A stretch of 64,000 nucleotides of DNA, taken from Novipirellula artificiosorum. GTDB taxonomy: Bacteria > Planctomycetota > Planctomycetia > Pirellulales > Pirellulaceae. A program made the translations under genes and the position numbers. Below the pieces are notes generated by a model. It saw only the letters and a program-made list of their open reading frames with translations. It had not been told where the DNA came from and made no database searches. This document shows, one piece after another, positions 56,553 to 64,000 of this stretch (within the stretch, counting starts at the first letter, position 1; each line of letters opens with the position of its first letter). Location: assembly GCF_007860135.1 (NCBI RefSeq), contig NZ_SJPV01000014.1:62001-126000 (forward strand). Reading direction: 5' to 3'.

Positions 56553-57631
56553 TGATCTGTGTCACCAACCTGTTGCTACTTGGTCAGAGCATGATCCCAG
56601 ATTTCAGCCGAGAAACATTGGCCTTCGTCTGGTTTGTTCTGCTCGCAGTCCTGTTGATCGGCTATGCGATTCTCGATGGCTTTGATCTTGGCGTTGGAAT
56701 CCTGCATCCGTTCGTGGCGCAGAACGATCACGAGCGTCGCCTGGTGATGAACAGTATTGGCCCGCTTTGGGATGGAAACGAAGTTTGGCTGGTAACTTTC
56801 GGAGGCGCCCTATTCGCTGCCTTTCCGGAAGCTTACGCGACGGTCTTCAGCGGATTCTATTTGGCTTTGATGTTGCTGCTGTGTGCGTTGATCTTGCGCG
56901 CGGTCAGCCTCGAGTTTCGCGGCAAGGTCCATTCTCCTCGCTGGCGAAAAGCCTGGGATCTGATGTTCTTCGCCGGATCGACATTGGCGACATTTTTGTT
57001 CGGCGTTGCGGTCGGCAACATGATGCTCGGCGTGCCTCTGGACGGGAATCATGAATTCGTGGGCCGATTCACGGAACTATTGAATCCCTATTCGCTTGCG
57101 GTCGGCATCATGGCGGTGCTGGCTTTCGCGCTGCATGGATCGATCTATTTGTATTTGAAGACGGAAGGCGAGTTTCAGCAAAGATTGCGCCCCGTGATGT
57201 GGAGGATGTTCTTCCTCTTTGCCGCTTTCTATGCTGTGATCACGACTTGGACGGCGATCGCAGCGCCCCGATCTCTCACGACGTTGAACGAGATGCCGAT
57301 CTTGTGGGTCGTGCCAATCCTCAACCTGTTGGCGGTGCTGAACATTCCGCGAGCCATCCATAAAGGTATCGAGGGTCACGCATTCTTCAGCAGCAGTTGC
57401 ATGATCGCAGCGCTCGTTTTTCTCTTCATCACCGCGCTGTTTCCGTTTCTCGTCCCCGCGAGCAACGATCCATCCCATAGCCTGACAATCTTAAATGCTG
57501 CCAGTAGCCAGAAGACGCTCAAGATCATGTTGTTGATCGCACTGCTCGGTTTGCCCTGCGTATTAACGTACAGCGGCGTGATCTACTGGACCTTTCGAGG
57601 CAAGGTCAAACTGGATGAAACGAGCTACTGA
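56552..57631 (+). CDS. cydB: Cytochrome bd ubiquinol oxidase subunit II
   Basis: Partner membrane subunit of the bd oxidase. ATG 56552 overlaps the cydA stop (TGATG); ATG 56591 (MIPDFSRETLAFVWFVLLAV) is an alternative. 359 residues with eight predicted helices, the conserved LLIGYAILDGFDLGVGILHPF, GPLWDGNEVWLVTFGGALFAAFPEAYA and LRAVSLEFRGK. No cydX-like small subunit was found; the next gene is convergent and only 18 bases away, so a cydX would have to be elsewhere. Confidence 0.95.
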   Translation: MICVTNLLLLGQSMIPDFSRETLAFVWFVLLAVLLIGYAILDGFDLGVGILHPFVAQNDHERRLVMNSIGPLWDGNEVWLVTFGGALFAAFPEAYATVFSGFYLALMLLLCALILRAVSLEFRGKVHSPRWRKAWDLMFFAGSTLATFLFGVAVGNMMLGVPLDGNHEFVGRFTELLNPYSLAVGIMAVLAFALHGSIYLYLKTEGEFQQRLRPVMWRMFFLFAAFYAVITTWTAIAAPRSLTTLNEMPILWVVPILNLLAVLNIPRAIHKGIEGHAFFSSSCMIAALVFLFITALFPFLVPASNDPSHSLTILNAASSQKTLKIMLLIALLGLPCVLTYSGVIYWTFRGKVKLDETSY

Positions 57632-57649
57632 TAGGCATGAACAGGACTG

Positions 57650-59824
57650 TCAAATGGCATCACACGGTGATGCCATCGTGACCGCTTCATCAAAGATCTC
57701 GATGCCATCGTTCGCTGGCGGGTCCCACGGTTTGCCGCAGTTTGGGCAAACGTCTTCGTCCACCCGTCGCATCGCATCGCAATTCGGACACGGCTCTTGA
57801 TAAATCCGTCGATAAATCGCCAAAATCGATAACGGTGCTGCGAGACCCAGAATTGGAACCGACACAAGCCAGCGACGACGCGATTTCGCATGTAGGCCTC
57901 GTTGCTTCGCGGCCCAGAAGGCGAAGGCATAACAAAAGACCAATCCCACCAAGAACAACACGATGAAGCTGGTCGTCGAGACGGGATTCTGACGGATCGC
58001 ATCGATCACGGCGATTGGATTGCCATCGACCACGTTGATAACGAACGCTGTCGCCAGTCCACCGATGACAAGGCCACCGGGGATGAACGCCGCCGGGATA
58101 AACTCTGGGGTTAGTTCGTCTTTCTGCAAGCCGTCCTTTGCCGCTGGGTTGACCGAATATTGGACCATCTCAGCCGAACCATCCTTGTCGATCTCGAAAA
58201 CTCGCTTTGCATTGCGATTCTCGACCAGCACAAAGCCCTGTGCCGTTGCACCCACCAATAGAGTATCGAATGCTTGTAGGGGAGCGGGCAATTCAAATTC
58301 ACGCGACAGTTCGGCAGTAAAACGGATTTTGTCTGGTAGCGGAACCGTGCGTGTGTAAACGCCTTCCGGAAGCGGGCGAAACCAATCGTCCGACCCGGCT
58401 TGATCTAACAAGCGGTACTCCATCAACTTGTTACCGCTGCGCAAGACCATCCTTGGTGCTTGGTCTTCGTCAAGCTGAACCATCGTGACTGCTTCAACCG
58501 GTTCATCCACGATCGGAGTGATCTCAAGCGAGTCCATTTTGAGGACGTAAACACCCCGATGATCCACCAACGGCGTATCGTATCCTGCATTTGCGAAGAG
58601 CCCGAACGAACTCCGGAATCCTCCGGGTGAAACCGTGAAGCGTGTACCGGAAAATCCCCCTGACCGCTGGACTTTATCTGCAAAAAAGGTGTATCGCCAT
58701 TGTCGACGCGGCCAATGGTCGTAAGCTAACAGATAGCCGCGAACATCATACGAAAAGAGAAGTCCCGAACTACCGTACGTCGTAGCAAGGCGGCTAAAAA
58801 AACCGTCACCACCATTGGGAAATGTCCTGAGGTCGTAAAGATAGTTCAGTGACCGAAACTGTTGGCTCGAGTCAATTTCCTCACGTGGATCAACTTCCTT
58901 GCCATCTTCGATCACGTCGCCACCAATTTGAGATGTCTCGTAGTCGTTCGTCTTCGGATCATATCCGCTCTTTTCGGTAACAAGCCAAGGCTTGCCCGTT
59001 TCGATATCGATACTGACTTGATGATACGGAACCGATTCATAGACGGTAGATCGTCGTGCTGTTTCAATTGCTGAGATCGCAAATCCAATCGCGGTGCAAA
59101 CCACGATGAGGCAACAGAACACCAGATAGATGGGCAGTAACCAACGGCTCCGCTGCGGTGTGTTGTAAGCCGAAGACGCCGGATCGCTGGCCAAATCGAT
59201 CCACGCCTCGCGGGCGGTCGCGACGAGCCAGGCAAGCGCAAACGGTACGATCGCCATCCCAATACCGACACCGAACATGCCTCCATCTCGCAGGAACAAA
59301 AAGAATAGCATCGTCATGCCGCCCGCAACGACCAGCGGAAACAACCGTGTTCCCCACCAGGACCCGTCGCGACTCATTACCATCATGGATGCAGGATGCA
59401 AGCTGAACGCTGCGATGGCGAACACCAGCGGCGGCAGGACCTGAGCCGGACGCATCGGATAATACTCGAGCCCACGCATTGCGATCCAAGCCGCAGAGAG
59501 CAGCAGTGGAACGCCGATCGCAATCAAATAGATCACAAACGCGGCGAAGGTCTTAGCTAGGAAAACTTGGCTGTCGGTGACACCGCGATGATTCAAATAG
59601 GCTCGCGACGCGGGTTGTAAATCGCGAAACGCTTGAATCACGCCCAAAGCGAACGCCAACAAAGGCGCGATCATTGCTAGATTGAATACCAAGTCGCTGG
59701 CGATCAGCACCTGCGTGCTATTTCGACCCGGTAGCGTCATCCAGCAGGTGATGGCGACGACAAACAGACCAATCGGTAGCAGCCGAACGTTTTCACGTAG
59801 TTCTTTCCATACCAGAATCTTCAT
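57650..59824 (-). CDS. ABC-2-like membrane permease with extracytoplasmic domain and C-terminal zinc ribbon
   Basis: 724 residues. About six helices in the first ~260 residues, starting MKILVWKELRENVRLLPIGLFVV as in ABC-2 permeases, then a large soluble domain (about 270-600) of unknown family with repeated short motifs, one or two more helices (about 610-680), and a C-terminal Cys4 zinc ribbon CPNCDAMRRVDEDVCPNCGKPW. Its start overlaps the ATPase gene by 4 bases (ATGA), so it forms an ABC transporter with it. The large domain and the zinc ribbon are unusual for a permease. Substrate unknown; YtrA-controlled systems often export antimicrobials or other toxic agents. It is convergent with cydB. 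Confidence 0.75.
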   Translation of the reverse strand: MKILVWKELRENVRLLPIGLFVVAITCWMTLPGRNSTQVLIASDLVFNLAMIAPLLAFALGVIQAFRDLQPASRAYLNHRGVTDSQVFLAKTFAAFVIYLIAIGVPLLLSAAWIAMRGLEYYPMRPAQVLPPLVFAIAAFSLHPASMMVMSRDGSWWGTRLFPLVVAGGMTMLFFLFLRDGGMFGVGIGMAIVPFALAWLVATAREAWIDLASDPASSAYNTPQRSRWLLPIYLVFCCLIVVCTAIGFAISAIETARRSTVYESVPYHQVSIDIETGKPWLVTEKSGYDPKTNDYETSQIGGDVIEDGKEVDPREEIDSSQQFRSLNYLYDLRTFPNGGDGFFSRLATTYGSSGLLFSYDVRGYLLAYDHWPRRQWRYTFFADKVQRSGGFSGTRFTVSPGGFRSSFGLFANAGYDTPLVDHRGVYVLKMDSLEITPIVDEPVEAVTMVQLDEDQAPRMVLRSGNKLMEYRLLDQAGSDDWFRPLPEGVYTRTVPLPDKIRFTAELSREFELPAPLQAFDTLLVGATAQGFVLVENRNAKRVFEIDKDGSAEMVQYSVNPAAKDGLQKDELTPEFIPAAFIPGGLVIGGLATAFVINVVDGNPIAVIDAIRQNPVSTTSFIVLFLVGLVFCYAFAFWAAKQRGLHAKSRRRWLVSVPILGLAAPLSILAIYRRIYQEPCPNCDAMRRVDEDVCPNCGKPWDPPANDGIEIFDEAVTMASPCDAI

Positions 59825-60744
59825 GATGCGGCTCCACTGTAGAAGGAATGACCCATGCGTGAACGTGACAAGTAGGCTAAGACGGCATCCTCAAACGTCA
59901 CTTCGTCGGGCTCGACCTGCAACGCTCCGATGCGTTCCACTGCTGCAGCGGTTTCTTGATCCGCATCGGCGAATGTCAGGTGCCAACGGTCGCCAACCGG
60001 GCGGCTATGGACCATGCCGGGGATCGGATGCGAAAGGGTCGGGTCTTGGTCGGTGCGGACCAGACAGCCCGACATGCGGTTGCGGAACGCATCCAGTTTT
60101 GAATCGACCAGCAGGCGGCCATCGACCATGATCGCGACGCGATCGGCCACCCGTTCGATGTCGTCCAGCAGATGGCTGCTCAACAGAACCGATCGGTCAC
60201 CGGAATCACAGAACTCGATGATCGTTTCGTTGAGCGCCCGGCGGCTGACCGGATCGAGTCCCAGCGCCGGATCATCCAAGATCAACAATTCCGGCTCACC
60301 GGCCAGTGTCGACGCCAGCGACACCCCAGCTCGCTGGCCACGGCTGAGCCAACTGACCTTTGCACCGGTGTCGATTCCGAATCGCCGCACCGCTTGTTCA
60401 AAGAACGCGCCGTTCCAATGCGGATGCGTCTCACGTCCGAATCGTTCGCATTCACGTACTCGCATCCACGGATAGAGAAAATGGCCCTCGACGGTATGCC
60501 CGATTCGGGATCGGTCCTCGGGAGACAGCACGGCGCTGTCTTTCCCCAAAACCGTACAATGCCCGCGAGTTGGAGAAAGAAAGCCAAGCAGCATCCGAAT
60601 CGTCGTTGTCTTGCCGGCACCATTGAGCCCGAGGAGTCCAACAACCGAGCCTCGCGGGACAGCAAAATTCAGCTCTCGCACGACGGCTCGACGGCCAAAA
60701 TATCGCGTCAAACGATCCGTTTGAATCACAAAACGATCAGTCAC
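59821..60744 (-). CDS. ABC transporter ATP-binding protein
   Basis: About 307 residues. The start is GTG 60744 because AGGAGGG lies 8 bases upstream; starts at 60780 and 60849 are in frame but lack a site. Walker A GLNGAGKTT (about 39-47), signature LSRGQRAGVSLAS, Walker B LLILDDPALGLDP and SSHLLDDIERVADR. The last ~100 residues (RLLVDSKLDAFRNRM onward) form the C-terminal accessory domain usual in export ATPases of this group. It overlaps the permease by 4 bases and lies 38 bases downstream of the GntR gene, so the three form an operon. Confidence 0.9.
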   Translation of the reverse strand: MTDRFVIQTDRLTRYFGRRAVVRELNFAVPRGSVVGLLGLNGAGKTTTIRMLLGFLSPTRGHCTVLGKDSAVLSPEDRSRIGHTVEGHFLYPWMRVRECERFGRETHPHWNGAFFEQAVRRFGIDTGAKVSWLSRGQRAGVSLASTLAGEPELLILDDPALGLDPVSRRALNETIIEFCDSGDRSVLLSSHLLDDIERVADRVAIMVDGRLLVDSKLDAFRNRMSGCLVRTDQDPTLSHPIPGMVHSRPVGDRWHLTFADADQETAAAVERIGALQVEPDEVTFEDAVLAYLSRSRMGHSFYSGAAS

Positions 60745-60782
60745 GGCAAAAGCCCTCCTGGAAAAAGGTTGAGAAAGCATGC

Positions 60783-61172
60783 TCAAGATTTCTGGGCATC
60801 GAATTGCTCCAGTTTGTTTCGCAGACGTTCGACGATTTCGTCGCTGCAAAAGTCAAGCGTGATTGCTTCACTGATGGCGGTGTCCAGAGCCTCGTCAAGA
60901 CGCCGGAGTCGTTCGGTCTTGGTGAATACCGACCGTCGTTTTGCAACAAATGCGCCGCGGCCGGCTTGCGATTCCAGCACGCCATCGCGAATCAGTTCGG
61001 CATACGCCTTGGCGACCGTATTCGGATTGACGACCAATTGTTTTGCCAACTGCCGCACGCTCGGCACGGCATCGCCGACCGAAAGTTCGCCGGCGACGAC
61101 GGCGCGGCGAATCTGGTCAGCGATCTGGCGATAAATTGCCGCACTGCTGCCAGGAATCACTCGTATTTGCAT
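60783..61172 (-). CDS. GntR-family (YtrA subfamily) regulator
   Basis: About 129 residues. ATG 61172 follows GAGGTG by 6 bases; the frame is open three codons further to GTG 61181. Winged helix-turn-helix (AIYRQIADQIRRAVVAGELSVG, SVRQLAKQLVVNPNTVAKAY), then a short helical tail without the big ligand-binding domain of other GntR proteins, which is the YtrA layout. It is the first gene of the operon with the ABC ATPase and permease, and very likely represses it. A palindrome 33 bases upstream of the start is the candidate operator. Confidence 0.88.
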   Translation of the reverse strand: MQIRVIPGSSAAIYRQIADQIRRAVVAGELSVGDAVPSVRQLAKQLVVNPNTVAKAYAELIRDGVLESQAGRGAFVAKRRSVFTKTERLRRLDEALDTAISEAITLDFCSDEIVERLRNKLEQFDAQKS

Positions 61173-61204
61173 CGAATTCACCTCAGCGTCAAACCCAATC
61201 CGGT

Positions 61205-61223
61205 GTACTACGACACATAGTAC
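61205..61223. promoter_or_regulatory. Candidate operator for the GntR/YtrA regulator
   Basis: GTACTA (61205-61210) and TAGTAC (61218-61223) are perfect inverted repeats separated by 7 bases, about 33 bases upstream of the regulator start. YtrA-type regulators bind inverted repeats close to their own start, so autoregulation is likely. Direct binding is not shown by the sequence. Confidence 0.55.
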
Positions 61224-61568
61224 GCGTTGCCGGTGCGGATGTCAAACGCTTTTGTTGGGCGTCGGGCTTTTGCCATTCAGACCGGGCGGGGCTTCTCAGG
61301 CAAAGCAGGTGCGCAGAGCATCATTGTCTGCGCGCCGCCTCGCGCTCTGGTTCACGTCGCGCCGAAGACCCGATCTGGGACCTCGCTAGATTGTTGGCGC
61401 GGCAGTCACTAGAAAGCAGGCAGGCGATTGAGAGCATACCCGCCCTGTTCGGTACGGACGAGGGACGATTCTCGGGGGCGTTCTGTTATGACAATGAAAA
61501 CGACCGCTATTGGACTGAATGGATCCTGGGCGTCATGCAAGCTCTTACGCCAGCTGGCGTTGTATTCC

Positions 61569-61605
61569 AGAGCCTAGGGTCGCGCCGCGGCGCACCCTGG
61601 GCTCT
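61569..61605. repeat. Near-perfect 37-base palindrome (REP-like)
   Basis: AGAGCCTAGGGT (61569-61580) pairs with ACCCTGGGCTCT (61594-61605) with one wobble pair, and the middle contains GCGCC/GGCGC. It lies in the 840-base stretch with no supported gene between the GntR and ThuA genes. Such a long GC-rich hairpin may be a REP element or a transcript end. Confidence 0.75.
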
Positions 61606-61679
61606 GTGGCGTGGCGTGATGGGAATCCTGCCTGCGCGGCAACTTGGTGTGAATTTGTAAATTCCGTTTCATCCAAGAC

Positions 61680-61840
61680 TCTGGCTCCCTTCTCCCCCGA
61701 TTTTTCGGGGGAGAAGGGCTGGGGATGAGGGGGTTCAGCAGACGCATATGCCCGCCAAAACAGCGATAAACCTGCACGACGGAAAGCCCCTCACCCTCCG
61801 GCCCCTCTCCCGGCGAGCGCGCGGGGCGAGGGGAGCCAGA
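61680..61840. repeat. Inverted-repeat-bounded element (MITE/REP-like)
   Basis: TCTGGCTCCC (61680-61689) and GGGAGCCAGA (61831-61840) are exact inverted termini of a 161-base element. Inside it, CCCTTCTCCCCCGA (61687-61700) and its complement (61705-61718) form a perfect 14-base stem with a TTTT loop, and the far end has GC-rich partial complementarity (CCCCTCTCCC... GCGAGGGG). No reading frame spans it. No flanking target duplication was seen. This is a compact palindromic repeat; copy number cannot be judged here. The surrounding 61224-62012 shows no gene. Confidence 0.6.
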
Positions 61841-62012
61841 ATCTATCAGCGCGACTTGTGTCGATCACTCTAATCTCTCGGGATGGGGGACGCTAAACTG
61901 CACAACCTCCAAGCGGGAGAGTGAAATCCGAAATTTGTTTAGAGAACGTCCCAAGCGGTAACGGACTCTCCTTCGCATCGACGTGGCGATTCTCCGCGAG
62001 ATCCCGTGTACC

Positions 62013-62948
62013 TTACGGGTTCATCTTTTCAATCAGCGAGCCAACAGAGTTCGCATCGAAGCTCGCGGGTCGAGGCTGGCCCAAATACGCTTCAAGCTGT
62101 TCCAAGCTGGGCGTCTCGGATGGGACGCCATTCTCTGGAACCTTCGCTCCGGCGATCCAGACGATGGAATTGAGAACCGATTTGCGATAACTGTCCTGTG
62201 CCCAGTTCCAGTGCGAGTGCATGCCGGTGAACCCAAAACCTCGACCGTGGCTCGGTCGCTCGTAGACCCAACCAACGACCTCTTCCATCCCGACTCGCGA
62301 ACGGACGTGCGCGTTGCCGCTGTGAGGACCGTCGGGTCGTTGCCGAGTGGCCTCAGGCGGAATGGCGGAAAGAATGGGCGTGACGCCTCTCATGTCTTTG
62401 GCAAATCGCATGTGATAATACCATTCGTCACTGCATCGGAACGGCTTTAGACCTTGTGAAACAGGATGATTGGGGAATGCCTTGAACTCCGCTTCCCAAT
62501 GGGGGTTGACGGACCAATGTCGTTCATACGAGCCACCGATCCAATCGATGAGTCGCTGGACCGCGGTGGGATCCGATGGATCGACGGTATAGTGGATGCA
62601 CCCGAGTCCAACACCTTGTTGCATCAGCGGTTGTAGCCGATCACCAAGTGACTTGACGAGCTGGCCACCATCACTGCCTAAGACAATCGCATCCGCAGTG
62701 TCCAGTGCCGAGAGATCCTGGTCGTCCTGGATGACTTGAGCGTTCACCGCAGGAACGTTCTGGTTGAGGATTTCTGCTAGCATCCGGAACGCGGGACCGT
62801 ACGCATGGCCACCGTAGCCGTGGCTGGCTTTGCCATGCACAAAGACAATCTGTTTTTTGCCGTCGACCGCTGAAGCGTTGGAGGCGAAGGTTAGGCCGAT
62901 GGTGAGCAAGGACAGCAGGGTGATGGGCCACAAGTTGCGATGGAACAT
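62013..62948 (-). CDS. Secreted ThuA-like protein (trehalose-utilisation fold)
   Basis: ATG 62948 (MFHRNLWPITLLSLLTIGLTFA) begins a signal peptide; an open frame to 62996 adds a Pro-rich lead without secretory character. About 311 residues. The ThuA fold (glutamine-amidotransferase-like) shows KKQIVFVHGKASHGYGGHAY, then ADAIVLGSDGG, GVGLGCIHYTVD and GFGFTGMHSHWNW. ThuA proteins are implicated in sugar use but their chemistry is unclear. A short tail follows (ENGVPSETPSLEQLEAYLGQ). It is on the same strand as the broken sulfatase and about 240 bases downstream of it. Confidence 0.85.
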   Translation of the reverse strand: MFHRNLWPITLLSLLTIGLTFASNASAVDGKKQIVFVHGKASHGYGGHAYGPAFRMLAEILNQNVPAVNAQVIQDDQDLSALDTADAIVLGSDGGQLVKSLGDRLQPLMQQGVGLGCIHYTVDPSDPTAVQRLIDWIGGSYERHWSVNPHWEAEFKAFPNHPVSQGLKPFRCSDEWYYHMRFAKDMRGVTPILSAIPPEATRQRPDGPHSGNAHVRSRVGMEEVVGWVYERPSHGRGFGFTGMHSHWNWAQDSYRKSVLNSIVWIAGAKVPENGVPSETPSLEQLEAYLGQPRPASFDANSVGSLIEKMNP

Positions 62949-63187
62949 GGAATTCTCGTCGGTGGGAGATTTTGGAGGGGGGGGCAGAAGCACCATGATA
63001 ACGAATTGCTAGTCGGCGAAGTGACAAAATGCAACTCGAGGATACGGTTGGGGGGGATGATGCCCGTTGCTTAGCTGGGCAGCGAGATTTTTCGCAGAAG
63101 TCGCAGCGGTTTCTTGCTACTTTGCTGGTTCGCGTCGTGAGTTTTCCGCATATCAAAATCGCGCTTCACAAAGGGATACTCGTACTC
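62949..63187. other. Spacer between ThuA gene and sulfatase pseudogene
   Basis: Contains no supported gene, hairpin or repeat. The ThuA promoter should be here if it is not cotranscribed with the pseudogene. Confidence 0.4.
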
Positions 63188-64000
63188 CTACTCGATCACA
63201 ACGTTTCGTGGTGGAAACGACGGTGAGTGAACTTCGTGAATCTTTCCGTCCTCGCTCTCGACAACGTAGACGCCACCAAGGCGTGCGTTGAAGGTCGCAT
63301 TCTGCGATGGTTCGATTCGTATGACTCGGCCCCGTCTACCTGCCGGCGTGATGGGATACACCCTCAACTCGGTTTCGGTCTGGTTGGTGAAGCTCAATTC
63401 CGCACGCCAGCGTCCCGGATTCGGATTCGAATGCACCGCGGGTGTCATTCGGAGTTGCTTTCTTGGATGGGACTCGATCAGTTGCTTGGTCAAGCGATCG
63501 ATGAGGTCTTGGCAAGACCTTCCTCGTCCAGAGCATTGAGCAGCCGACCGATTTGAGCGTCCACATAGCTGGCGCAGGCGTAGTAGCCATGAACTAGTTG
63601 ACGTCGCTTTTCGAGTGTAAGCTCCTCATCGTCCCACGGTTTGGGCATATTGATCAGGTCAACGTAATGTGACAATTCACTGTTGTTGCTCGGTGCGTAG
63701 GCAGGCGTGTTGGGGATCACATGCTGATCCTCCAGCACTGGCAACTTGGATGGATCGTGCATGTCCCAATACTTCTTGGGAGCGACCCAAGCGAGGTGCG
63801 GTCGGATGTAACCCATCGCAAGGAAGAACGGTTCGGATTGCTTGCCCAATCGACGCAAGTCTTCGATCGCCATGTCGGTTCGAGCACCGTCGAGCAGTTC
63901 GTTGTCCGCCAAATCGGGTGCGGCTGTGCTAGGGTTTCGCAGGTTGTTCTTTCGCCAATCGCTGGGAGCCAATTCCTTCATCGCTGCTTGCACTGCCTCG
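63188..64000 (-). pseudogene. Sulfatase pseudogene with internal deletion and VHL-like C-terminal domain (5' end outside window)
   Basis: The frame from the right edge to 63490 matches the middle of an S1 sulfatase (FFLAMGYIRPHLAWVAPKKY, RRQLVHGYYACASYVDAQIG, RLLNALDEEGLAKT) and then stops early (TGA at 63490). Intact relatives continue with a metal-binding GDHG-type block, missing here. A second frame resumes at about 63510 and runs to 63188: it looks like the end of the same protein (DLIDRLTKQLIESHPRKQL), then a von Hippel-Lindau-like beta domain (LSFTNQTETELRVYPITPAG through VYVVESEDGK). The most economical reading is an internal deletion with frame loss. The breakpoint falls beside the palindrome GGTCTTGGCAAGACC (63505-63519). 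The gene continues beyond the window. Confidence 0.7.

Noticed and set aside
61043..61660. 205-codon frame overlapping the GntR gene and the palindromes
   Set aside because: Arg/Ser-rich translation typical of shadow frames; the first part is antisense to the GntR gene and the rest crosses a hairpin.

Overview
The window looks like a chromosomal segment of a marine planctomycete of the Pirellulaceae (Rhodopirellula-like). Pointers are several secreted sulfatases with the C-x-P-S-R formylglycine motif, glycan hydrolases with signal peptides, a giant SdrD-B/DUF11 surface protein, ThuA-like and DUF1579 proteins, weak or absent Shine-Dalgarno sites before many genes, and short palindromic repeats between genes. 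No rRNA, tRNA, CRISPR array or intact insertion sequence was found. The organism assignment is an inference from gene content.

Layout. 1-6.4 kb: the 3' part of a giant repeat-built surface protein. 6.6-11.9 kb: a sulfatase, a truncated ABC-2 permease, a GH10 xylanase and a PhoD-type phosphatase. 12.2-17.5 kb: a tight five-gene plus-strand operon of glycosyltransferases ending in a sulfotransferase. 17.7-22.7 kb: a minus-strand operon with 4-base overlaps encoding a SyrD/PvdE-like ABC exporter, a MacA-like adaptor and a MacB-like ABC protein. 22.9-35 kb: a catabolic stretch with a universal stress protein, a hydrolase lipoprotein, DUF1579, an esterase, a beta-helix protein, a sulfatase fused to a glycerophosphodiesterase, a VCBS protein and a GH32 fructanase. 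35.5-42.3 kb: a minus-strand operon of two GT4s, two GT2s and a TolC-like outer-membrane lipoprotein. 42.4-53.9 kb: a condensation-type acyltransferase, a 2980-residue reducing polyketide synthase (KS-AT-DH-cMT-ER-KR-ACP-thioester reductase) and a divergent AlgJ/AlgX-like SGNH protein. 54.4-57.6 kb: a DsrE-like protein and cytochrome bd oxidase (cydAB). 57.7-61.2 kb: a GntR/YtrA regulator with an ABC ATPase and permease. 61.2-64 kb: palindromic repeats, a ThuA-like protein and a sulfatase pseudogene that runs off the edge.

The most interesting reading is that 12-22.7 kb and 35-54 kb together form one system that makes and exports a lipid or polyketide glycoconjugate. An iterative PKS with reductive release would make a methyl-branched aldehyde or alcohol. 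Glycosyltransferases, a PapA-like acyltransferase, a sulfotransferase and an AlgJ-like O-acetylation protein would decorate it. PvdE-like, MacAB and TolC-like proteins would move it out. The arrangement resembles both cyanobacterial heterocyst glycolipid systems (PKS, thioester reductase, glycosyltransferase, DevBCA-TolC) and mycobacterial sulfolipid loci (Pks2, PapA, Stf0), but matches neither. The 22.9-35 kb block of degradation genes lies between its two halves.

Three broken genes (ABC-2 permease, IS4-type transposase fragment, sulfatase with an internal deletion) and several palindromic elements show past rearrangement here.
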